A program made the position numbers and the translations under genes. Of a stretch of DNA of 64,000 nt, positions 36,250-43,444 are shown piece after piece; positions within the stretch are counted from its first letter, which is position 1; the number at the start of each line of letters is the position of its first letter. This DNA comes from Acetivibrio ethanolgignens (GTDB lineage: Bacteria; Bacillota; Clostridia; Lachnospirales; Lachnospiraceae): positions 1-64,000 of the forward strand of contig NZ_LNAM01000001.1 in the NCBI RefSeq assembly GCF_001461035.1, in the 5' to 3' direction. Below the pieces are notes generated by a model, which worked only from the letters and a program-made list of their open reading frames with translations, had not been told where the DNA came from and did not search any database.

Positions 36250-38133
36250 CTAAATATGCAGACCCTGTCGCTTTTCCTGAATAATTTCTTCCAGAATATC
36301 TGCTGACTCCTTTGCATCTCCATTGATAATTATCTGTCCACCCGTTAATACCTTCATATCCTCTGTCAGCACCTTTACTGCTGTTTTGCTTCCTGTCACA
36401 AAGGGTGGAAGTCCCAGATGCAACGGCAGTCCCAGTGCCAGACCAAAGCAGCCGTCAGCCAGAGCCTGCTCCTCCAGCCACTGTGCAGCAGATAAAACAA
36501 GCGGCAGCTGTGGCAAATCTACCCCCAGCTCAGCAGCAATTTCTGTTGCCACGATTTCAAGACGCCCAATCGCCAGACATGGTCCGAAGTTTAATACCGG
36601 TGGGATATTAAGCTTTTCACATACGGCACGAAGTCCCGGGCCAGCCATTTTAGCAGCCTCATTTGTCATAAATCCACAATTTTCAATGCCTCCCGAAGAG
36701 CAGCCCGCAGTAAGTACAATGATATCTCTGGCAATCAGCTCCTTTGTCAGCTCTACACTAAGTACATCATGTCCACCGGCGGTAAGGTTAGAACAGCCTA
36801 CCACACCTGCAATTCCCTTAATCTTTCCCGCAACAATCAAATCAATCAGTGGTTTCCATTTTCCTCCAAGAAACTCCTTAAGAGAGCCTTCACTAACTCC
36901 GGTAAGGGTATGTTCATTTCCATGATCCTTCATAAGCTTAAGCTCTACGCTGCCTCTTCGCTCCTTATAGGCAGCAATAATCTTATCAATGATTTCGTTA
37001 CTCTGCTCCTCCCGGTTTTTAAAATCAAAGGGAATAAGCTCTGCATTTGCCTTCTTTGCCACGTCATCCAGGCAAATCTGCTTTATTTTTAACTCATCAC
37101 AAATTGGCTCAATTCCCGGAAGAGTACAGTTGAATTCAGACAGAACAGCATCAATTGCTCCTGTAGCGAGAATTGCCTCACTTGTATAATTATTTCCTGC
37201 ATGTCCATCAAATACCTCTGTGTAATGAGCACCTCTAAGCTGTAAGTCCTGTCCCACACAGGTACAGCCTACCAGCTTAAAGCCCTTTGCCCCAGCTTCC
37301 CTTGCCTTTCTTTTTGCAGCATCAGAAATCAGCTTTTGCTGAAGATCCACAAAAATTGTATGCTGATGCCCGGTAATCATAATATTGATATAATCCGGAT
37401 CAATCACACGAAGTCCCACAGGAGCCGTTCGAAGCTTTGGCTGCCCTAAAAGCACATCATTTAAAAGATTGGTAAGCGTCAATCCATAAATGCCTGTAGA
37501 GATACCAAGCTTTAAGCAGTCAAGCAGCATATCCACCGGGTCAGAATTAAGGTTGGTAGAGCACTTTACAACCCCCTTGAAAACCTCTGCCTTGGCACCA
37601 CCAGGCATGATTCCCAGCTCCTTCCAGCGCTGAACCCGCGGCTGATAAGCAATCTTTTCAACCAGGGCTGCCGGTACATATTCCGGTCTATAAATATCTT
37701 CAAGTACTGCATCGGCAACCTTTTCTGCTTTTACATAAGGATCCTCTTCTGTAATCTGTAAAAGCTCTGCCAGATGGTTTAAGGATTCCATTCCCTTCAA
37801 TTCTCCTCGAGCCTGTGCTGTCTTTTTCAGATTCAGAGCTGTATTTTCTACAACATGAATGTAGCAGCCACTTCCTGCGGCTACTGCCCTTAAGAGATTT
37901 CTAGTCACAATCGTATCTGCATTGGCACCACAGATTCCCCTCGGAGCCTTTGGTGTAATCCGACATGGTCCATTTGAGCATAACCGGCAACAGACTCCCT
38001 GCAATCCAAAACCACATTTTGTGCTTTGTCCCTCTACTCTATGGTGGGAAGTCTCCATCGGAAGAGATCGAATAAACTCTTCTAATGGCTTATCTGCACT
38101 TTTACAGGTATTGCATCCATAACATTGATTCAT
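36250..38133 (-). CDS. cooS: Anaerobic Ni-CO dehydrogenase catalytic subunit, divergent
   Basis: The 627-residue protein belongs to the CooS family (CO + H2O to CO2). Ligands for the D and B clusters are in KCGFGLQGVCCRLCSNGPCR (about 39-58). C-cluster candidates are His256 (TGHQHT), Cys292 (GCTCVG), Cys336 (FNCTLPG), Cys447 (VGCSN), Cys478 (AGCSS) and Cys519 (FGPCLA). Two things are odd. The usual CCTGNE motif reads CTCVGQD, and the segment LEEQALADG has Gln556 where the family has the catalytic Lys (EKA). There is also an extra N-terminal CYGCNTC. No acetyl-CoA synthase genes are adjacent. Confidence 0.9.
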   Translation of the reverse strand: MNQCYGCNTCKSADKPLEEFIRSLPMETSHHRVEGQSTKCGFGLQGVCCRLCSNGPCRITPKAPRGICGANADTIVTRNLLRAVAAGSGCYIHVVENTALNLKKTAQARGELKGMESLNHLAELLQITEEDPYVKAEKVADAVLEDIYRPEYVPAALVEKIAYQPRVQRWKELGIMPGGAKAEVFKGVVKCSTNLNSDPVDMLLDCLKLGISTGIYGLTLTNLLNDVLLGQPKLRTAPVGLRVIDPDYINIMITGHQHTIFVDLQQKLISDAAKRKAREAGAKGFKLVGCTCVGQDLQLRGAHYTEVFDGHAGNNYTSEAILATGAIDAVLSEFNCTLPGIEPICDELKIKQICLDDVAKKANAELIPFDFKNREEQSNEIIDKIIAAYKERRGSVELKLMKDHGNEHTLTGVSEGSLKEFLGGKWKPLIDLIVAGKIKGIAGVVGCSNLTAGGHDVLSVELTKELIARDIIVLTAGCSSGGIENCGFMTNEAAKMAGPGLRAVCEKLNIPPVLNFGPCLAIGRLEIVATEIAAELGVDLPQLPLVLSAAQWLEEQALADGCFGLALGLPLHLGLPPFVTGSKTAVKVLTEDMKVLTGGQIIINGDAKESADILEEIIQEKRQGLHI

Positions 38134-38156
38134 TTTTGGTCCCTCCTACATACTTT

Positions 38157-38167
38157 ACTAAAATAGT
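38157..38167 (-). promoter_or_regulatory. Candidate Rrf2-type operator before cooS
   Basis: ACTATTTTAGT on the minus strand, directly after a TTG, is near-identical to the box in the rrf2 promoter (CTTGACTANTTTAGTA is shared by both). Confidence 0.5.
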
Positions 38168-38187
38168 CAAGATTTTGATAAGCTTAC

Positions 38188-38586
38188 TTACCAAAGGATT
38201 TCTTCTAAAGATTTTCTTTTCAGCTCTTCTATAAGAATCTTCTGTAGCCGTGCCATTTCGCAGTGAATTTTACAAGGCTTTTTTTCTGTATTTTTAGGAC
38301 AGCTATGCCCCTCCTTCATGCATTCAAAAACTAAAATATCCGGCATGATAACCACACAGATATCATAAAGGGTAATTTCTGCTGAATTTCGTTTCAAAGC
38401 ATAGCCGCCCTTACTTCCCCTATAGCTTTTTAACAGGCCAGCCCTTTCCAGCTTTCTGGTAATCTTATAGGTCATGGCATAAGGCAGCCTCTCTATCTCG
38501 CTTATCATGGAGACACTCATGCATTCTCCCGTAGAAAGCGTCCGCATGACACGAATTGCATAATCACATTCTCTGGTAAATAACAT
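38188..38586 (-). CDS. Rrf2-family transcriptional regulator
   Basis: The 132-residue winged-helix protein has the family opening MLFTRECDYAIRVMRTLS, the recognition helix region RLPYAMTYKITRKLERAGLL followed by SYRGSKGGYALKR, and three conserved cysteines (CMKEGHSCPKNTEKKPC) that usually bind a [2Fe-2S] or [4Fe-4S] cluster. It sits 54 bases before cooS in the same orientation and shares a sequence box with the cooS upstream region. Control of the CODH operon by an iron-sulfur or redox signal is a sound inference. Confidence 0.9.
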   Translation of the reverse strand: MLFTRECDYAIRVMRTLSTGECMSVSMISEIERLPYAMTYKITRKLERAGLLKSYRGSKGGYALKRNSAEITLYDICVVIMPDILVFECMKEGHSCPKNTEKKPCKIHCEMARLQKILIEELKRKSLEEILW

Positions 38587-38607
38587 ATTTTTCCTCCTGC
38601 TGCCTTA

Positions 38608-38636
38608 ACTATACTATATCATACTAAATTAGTCAA
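38608..38636 (-). promoter_or_regulatory. rrf2 promoter with embedded operator-like box
   Basis: TTGACT (38636-38631), 17 bases, TATAGT (38613-38608). The palindrome ACTAATTTAGT (38633-38623) overlaps the -35 and spacer, as expected for an autoregulated Rrf2 repressor. Confidence 0.7.
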
Positions 38637-38664
38637 GTATCTCCCTCTCAAAATTTTTACGCAG

Positions 38665-39459
38665 TTATGACAGCATCATTCTGTCATTGGAGAACTCTCC
38701 TCCGCTGGCTTCTTCAAACTTGGCAAGTAAATCTGCTACCTTAAGAATCTTCTTTTCCTCGCCGCAGACATCATAGATAATCCGTCCCTCATGCATCATA
38801 ATCAGTCGGTTGCCCAGACGAATAGCATCCTTCATGTTATGGGTAATCATAAGGGTTGTAAGATGATCCTTTTCCACGATTTCCTCTGTCAGCTCCAGCA
38901 CCTTCTTTGCCGTTTTCGGGTCTAAGGCTGCCGTATGCTCATCTAAAAGCAGAACCTTTGGCTTTTTCAGGGAGGCCATCAAAAGCGTCAGGGCCTGTCT
39001 CTGTCCACCAGACAAAAGTCCTACCTTAGCTGTCATCCGGTTTTCCAGGCCCAGATCCAGAGTCTTTAGCTTTTCCTTATATTCCTCTCGCTCCTTTGCT
39101 GTAATTCCCCAGCCAAGAAGCCGCCTCTGTCCACGTCTTGCCGCAATTGCCAGATTTTCCTCTATATTCATATCTGCAGCTGTTCCTGTCATAGGATCCT
39201 GGAACACACGCCCCAGATATCTGGCACGCTGATCCTCTGAAAGCCGGGTAACTTCTGTATCATCAATAAAAATAGAGCCTGCATTTACCGGATACACCCC
39301 GGCTATCATATTTAAGAGTGTTGACTTTCCTGCACCATTTCCACCGATAACAGTAACAAAATCGCCCTCATTTAATACCAAATCGACCCCATTCAGGGCC
39401 TTCTTTTCATTTATCGTTCCCGGATTAAAGGTCTTATACACTCCTTTTATTTTAAGCAT
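38665..39459 (-). CDS. ABC transporter ATP-binding protein (TrpZ-like)
   Basis: The roughly 264-residue ATPase has Walker A GGNGAGKSTLLN, Q-loop GRVFQDPMTG, signature LLSGGQRQALTLLMA, Walker B VLLLDEHTAALDP (with His in place of the usual Pro) and the switch motif ITHNMKDA. It belongs with the permease and binding protein just upstream as the third gene of an importer. The start at 39459 has GGGAGG eight bases before it. The permease gene ends only seven bases upstream of this start. Confidence 0.88.
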   Translation of the reverse strand: MLKIKGVYKTFNPGTINEKKALNGVDLVLNEGDFVTVIGGNGAGKSTLLNMIAGVYPVNAGSIFIDDTEVTRLSEDQRARYLGRVFQDPMTGTAADMNIEENLAIAARRGQRRLLGWGITAKEREEYKEKLKTLDLGLENRMTAKVGLLSGGQRQALTLLMASLKKPKVLLLDEHTAALDPKTAKKVLELTEEIVEKDHLTTLMITHNMKDAIRLGNRLIMMHEGRIIYDVCGEEKKILKVADLLAKFEEASGGEFSNDRMMLS

Positions 39460-40348
39460 CTGCCCTTCCTCCCTTCCGTCCTTCAAAATATTTGCCCTTC
39501 AGATGAGGCAGTGCCAAAAACAGTGCTACAATCAGTGCGGAAAACAGCTTCAGGTCATTGGTGGACAATCCCAGCTGCAGTACCAAAGCGATTACAATAA
39601 AGTAAATAATCGCACCAAATACTGCCGCCAGCATCCGTAAAGCAAAATTCTGAAAAATCTTTCCAAAAATAACCTCACCTATAATAACTGCTGCCAGACC
39701 AATTACAATCGCACCCCGTCCCATATTTACATCTGCACTTCCCTGATACTGTGCATACAGACCGCCAGCCATACCTACCAGGCCATTGGAAAGCATCAGT
39801 CCCAGCACCTTCTGGCGGCTGGTGCTGATACCCTGGGCTCTAGCCATCCGCTCATTACAGCCGGTCGCACGCACAGCAGCTCCCAGCTCAGTTCCGAAAA
39901 ACCAATAAAGAACACCTATAACAACTGCACAAAAAATTGCCGCGGTCAGGCAGGCCTCTTTAATATACCGGAGGCTTACTATCAGGCTATAGGTGTCAAC
40001 ACTGACTGCCTGGTTTGATTTTCCCAGAATTCGCATATTTACAGAATACAAGCCCAGCTGGGTCAGAATCCCCGATAAAATCGATGGTATTCCAAAGGCG
40101 GTATGAAAAATACCCGTCACAAGCCCAGCCAGCATTCCTGCCAGAAAAGCCAATGCTAAAGCCAGGTATGGATTCATTCCTCCTAAAATTCCCATGACTG
40201 CTACAGCACCGCCGGTCGCGATACTGCCATCTACTGTTAAATCTGCATAATCCAATACCTTATAGGTTACATAAATTCCAATCGCCATAATTCCCCAGAT
40301 AAGTCCCTGGGCTATGGAGCCCGGAAGTGCATTAATCAGTGACATCAT
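39452..40348 (-). CDS. ABC transporter permease (TrpY-like)
   Basis: The 298-residue integral membrane protein has eight or nine hydrophobic helices and resembles branched-chain/ribose-type permeases of the TrpY/YufP group. The segment GTELGAAVRATGCNERMARAQG is the typical cytoplasmic loop that contacts the ATPase. It lies two bases after the binding-protein gene and overlaps the next gene. Either of two adjacent ATG codons (40348 or 40345) could be the start. Confidence 0.87.
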   Translation of the reverse strand: MMSLINALPGSIAQGLIWGIMAIGIYVTYKVLDYADLTVDGSIATGGAVAVMGILGGMNPYLALALAFLAGMLAGLVTGIFHTAFGIPSILSGILTQLGLYSVNMRILGKSNQAVSVDTYSLIVSLRYIKEACLTAAIFCAVVIGVLYWFFGTELGAAVRATGCNERMARAQGISTSRQKVLGLMLSNGLVGMAGGLYAQYQGSADVNMGRGAIVIGLAAVIIGEVIFGKIFQNFALRMLAAVFGAIIYFIVIALVLQLGLSTNDLKLFSALIVALFLALPHLKGKYFEGRKGGRADA

Positions 40349-40350
40349 TT

Positions 40351-41364
40351 CTAATCCTCTTTCTCAATTGCGACCATATCCTCCGGCATTGTCATTCCCA
40401 GTGCCTCAGCTATTTCCGCATTATATTTTACTGTAGTTTCATCTGCATATTCAATTGGCATAGCCGCCGGGTCCGCTCCATTTACCAGAATTTCATATGC
40501 CATAAGACCTGCATTATAGCCCAGGCTATAATAAGAAATGCTTAAGGTAGCAAGGCCGCCTCCGGCACAGGCATTTTCTTCTCCTGAGATTACCGGAAGC
40601 TTAGCCGGAAGGGTAACATTTTTTACAACCTGCATATTATCAGCCATGGTATTATCTGTCGGGATGTAAAGGACATCACATTCCTCTGCCGCCTTCGTCA
40701 CAACCTGCTGAACATCGTTGGAGTCGGCCACTGTATAACGGTTAACCCTAATCCCCTCCTTTGTAAGCTCAGCCTCTGCTTTATCTGCCTGGAATACAGA
40801 GTTAGCCTCTGCAGAGCAGTACAAAATTCCTGCTGTTTCAGCCTCCGGTACCAGTTTTTTCAAAAGCTCAATCTGCCGGTCGATCGGGGCCAGGTCAGAT
40901 GCTCCGGTTACATTTCTTCCCGGTGCTTCGTTGCTTTCAGCAACACCTGCAGATACGAAGTCAGTAACCGAGGTACCAACCACCGGAATATCTGCAGTAG
41001 CTGCTGCACAAGCCTGAAGTGCTGTAGTTGCATTTGCCATAATTAAGTCAACCTTATCATTTACAAACTTGGTTGCAATCGTTGCACAGTTGGCCTGCTC
41101 CCCCTGGGCATTCTGATAATCAAACCTCACCTTATCTTCCCCCAGCTTCTCTACCAGAGCTGCCCGAAAGCCTTCTGTCGCTGCATCCAGAGCCGGATGC
41201 TCCAACTGCTGACAGATACCGATTTTAAATACCTTATCCTCTGTGCTTTCCATCTCAGCCGATGCTTCTGGCCTTTTTGCTTCACCGCCCACAGTACCAC
41301 AGCCACTAAGCAGTGTAACTCCCATCATTATTGCCATAAACAGGGCAAGTGTTTTCTTCCTCAT
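40351..41364 (-). CDS. ABC transporter substrate-binding lipoprotein (TrpX-like)
   Basis: The roughly 337-residue protein has a lipoprotein signal (MRKKTLALFMAIMMG then LLSGCG) and a type I binding-protein fold of the ABC_sub_bind family (FKIGICQQLEHPALDAATEG, NATTALQACAAATADIPVVG, GRNVTGASDL). The related TrpXYZ importer of streptococci takes up tryptophan; the substrate here is unproven. The start at 41364 is set by AGGAGG eight bases upstream. It heads a three-gene operon with a clear promoter. Confidence 0.88.
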   Translation of the reverse strand: MRKKTLALFMAIMMGVTLLSGCGTVGGEAKRPEASAEMESTEDKVFKIGICQQLEHPALDAATEGFRAALVEKLGEDKVRFDYQNAQGEQANCATIATKFVNDKVDLIMANATTALQACAAATADIPVVGTSVTDFVSAGVAESNEAPGRNVTGASDLAPIDRQIELLKKLVPEAETAGILYCSAEANSVFQADKAEAELTKEGIRVNRYTVADSNDVQQVVTKAAEECDVLYIPTDNTMADNMQVVKNVTLPAKLPVISGEENACAGGGLATLSISYYSLGYNAGLMAYEILVNGADPAAMPIEYADETTVKYNAEIAEALGMTMPEDMVAIEKED

Positions 41365-41420
41365 AAGCCTATCCTCCTGAAACATTTTCGCTTTAACACT
41401 TAAACGCGTTGATAAGACAT

Positions 41421-41449
41421 ACTATAACATTCCTGTCATGATAAGTCAA
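41421..41449 (-). promoter_or_regulatory. Promoter of the TrpXYZ-like operon
   Basis: TTGACT (41449-41444), 17 bases, TATAGT (41426-41421). No riboswitch or T-box was seen in the short leader. Confidence 0.75.
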
Positions 41450-41477
41450 TAGCTGATATTCCACCAGGAAACGCAAA

Positions 41478-41529
41478 AATCCAAATGAAAATTTGTAATC
41501 TGTCATCCTTACAAATTTTCATTTGGATT
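41478..41529 (-). terminator. Terminator of the N-glycan operon
   Basis: A perfect 21-bp stem (41478-41498 with 41509-41529) and a 10-base loop lie seven bases past the stop of the ManA-ROK gene, with TTTTTG following on the minus strand. Confidence 0.85.
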
Positions 41530-41536
41530 ATCCTTT

Positions 41537-43402
41537 TTAGTCAAGCAAATTCGCTGCTCCAATCATACCCGCATCATTGCCAAGCTCGGCAATCGCAATT
41601 TCCGGAATATCTCCTCTCTCACCACCAAAGCAGCTTTTCTTTAATATCTCACAAAGAGGTTTGGTAAGAACGCTTCCCTGTGCCGATATCCCCCCGCCAA
41701 GAAGCACGATCTGAGGCCGGAAAATATTTACAATATTTGCAATTCCTACCCCCAGCCTGCGGATATACAAATCTACTATTTCCTTCAGCTCTCCTGCCTC
41801 ATCAGCCGCTTCAAAGATCTCCTTTGGTGTCATATCCTTTCCGACTGCCCTTTTCGCATCCCGAATCAGGGCTGTAGCAGAGCAATAGGCCTCCAGACAG
41901 CCTCGCCTGCCACAGGTACACAGCTCTCCATCTTCTATAATAACCATATGTCCCAGCTCGCAGCCGCCGATTCCTTTTCCCTGATATACCCTGCCATCTA
42001 AAATAACGCCGCCGCCAACTCCGGTCCCAAGGGTAAGCATAATAACATCCTGATATCTCTTCCCTGCCCCGGCAGCCGCCTCTCCCAGAGCAGCACAATC
42101 TGCATCATTGGCAATGGAAACGGGTATCGGAAGATATCTCTCCAGCTCCCTTACAATAGCAACATTTTCCCATTTTATATTATTGGAATAGATTACCACT
42201 CCGTTTTTACAGTCTAGCGTTCCCGGCACACCAACTCCCACACCGCTGCACTCCTCTATTCCAATTTCCTCTCTTTCTAAAAGCTCCAGCGTCTTTTCGC
42301 CAATCTCTCTGACAATCTCCTCCGGTGTACGCCCTCCATTGGTTTTTATTGTTTCCCGTGCAATAATTTTATTCTGCTTATCTATCAATCCGATTTTTGT
42401 ATCGGTTCCGCCAATATCGATTCCAATACGGATTCCCTCTTTTTTCCCGGGAATTGTAGTAACCAAAGCCTCACAGCAGCCCTCTATGGTATAGTCTCCG
42501 CTTCCTGCAGGTATAAAAAGACTATCTCCCTTTTTGAAGGTAAGCACTTCTCCCTGACTGGAAATAGCTCCTGCTCCCTCCAGAACCAGAATACTGGCAA
42601 AGGATTCTTCCAAAACCCTTCCTTCCACCCTTTTTATAAGCTCACCATCCAGATTCAGCTTATCAACCGTAAAATAATCACAAGCTGCCACATGAGGGAG
42701 ACATCTGCTATTTTTGACACTTGGCTTCCGATTGGTTACCTCAAGGGCCTCCTTAATATGTAATTCTCTTGTTTTTCCATCCTTACCTGTTCTTCCGTAA
42801 TCATAGACCCGGTAGGTTACATTGGAATTTTGCTGGATTTCCGCGATCAGAATGTCTCCACCTATGGCATGGATAGTGCCTGCTTCAATAAAGAATACAT
42901 CTCCCTTTTGAACTGGAACTGCATTGAGTACTTCCGTAAGCGTTTCATCGTAAATACGTCTTTCCAGCTCTTCCCTGCTGATTTCCCTTTGGAAGCCATA
43001 GTACAAAAATGCATTTTCTCCGGCATCCATTACATACCACATTTCGGTCTTTCCATACTGCCCCTCCTTTTTCAGGGCATAAGCATTATCCGGATGTACC
43101 TGGATGGATAGCTTATCCTTTGCATCAATCAGTTTTATTAAAATCGGGAAGTCACAAAAGCTTCTGCAATTCCTTCCCAGAACCTCTCTTCCCTCCTCAT
43201 CAATATACTGCCGCAATGTCTTTCCTGCGTAAATACCATTTTCTATCACCGATGGTCCATCGGGATGGCAGGACAGCTCCCAGCTTTCTGCCAGCACTGC
43301 CTTATCATACTCCTTCCCATATTCCTCCACCAGCCTGTGGCCTCCCCAAAGGTAATCCTTACAGCTTGGCTTCAACTTTAATATACTTCTTTCCTTTTGC
43401 AT
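41537..43402 (-). CDS. Fused mannose-6-phosphate isomerase and ROK sugar kinase
   Basis: The 621-residue protein joins two enzymes. Residues 1-315 form a type I phosphomannose isomerase with the zinc ligands Gln101 and His103 (SIQVHPD), Glu120 (KTEMWYV) and His178 (AGTIHAIGG). Residues 323-621 form a ROK kinase with the ATP motif GIDIGGTDTK, the catalytic aspartate in ANDAD (433) and the ROK zinc site His485, Cys495, Cys497 and Cys502 (CTCGRRGCLE). Both sets are complete. As the last gene of the glycan operon it could turn mannose into Man-6-P and on to Fru-6-P. The kinase substrate (mannose, glucose or GlcNAc) is inferred. Confidence 0.9.
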   Translation of the reverse strand: MQKERSILKLKPSCKDYLWGGHRLVEEYGKEYDKAVLAESWELSCHPDGPSVIENGIYAGKTLRQYIDEEGREVLGRNCRSFCDFPILIKLIDAKDKLSIQVHPDNAYALKKEGQYGKTEMWYVMDAGENAFLYYGFQREISREELERRIYDETLTEVLNAVPVQKGDVFFIEAGTIHAIGGDILIAEIQQNSNVTYRVYDYGRTGKDGKTRELHIKEALEVTNRKPSVKNSRCLPHVAACDYFTVDKLNLDGELIKRVEGRVLEESFASILVLEGAGAISSQGEVLTFKKGDSLFIPAGSGDYTIEGCCEALVTTIPGKKEGIRIGIDIGGTDTKIGLIDKQNKIIARETIKTNGGRTPEEIVREIGEKTLELLEREEIGIEECSGVGVGVPGTLDCKNGVVIYSNNIKWENVAIVRELERYLPIPVSIANDADCAALGEAAAGAGKRYQDVIMLTLGTGVGGGVILDGRVYQGKGIGGCELGHMVIIEDGELCTCGRRGCLEAYCSATALIRDAKRAVGKDMTPKEIFEAADEAGELKEIVDLYIRRLGVGIANIVNIFRPQIVLLGGGISAQGSVLTKPLCEILKKSCFGGERGDIPEIAIAELGNDAGMIGAANLLD

Positions 43403-43444
43403 GATTACTCCCTTCTCTTTATCCTTTCATCGACAAGTTGTTTC

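Noticed and set aside
36250-38133. CooS as part of a CODH/acetyl-CoA synthase complex
   Set aside because: Neighbours are a ferredoxin, a flavin oxidoreductase and an Rrf2 regulator; no acs or methyltransferase genes are present in the window.
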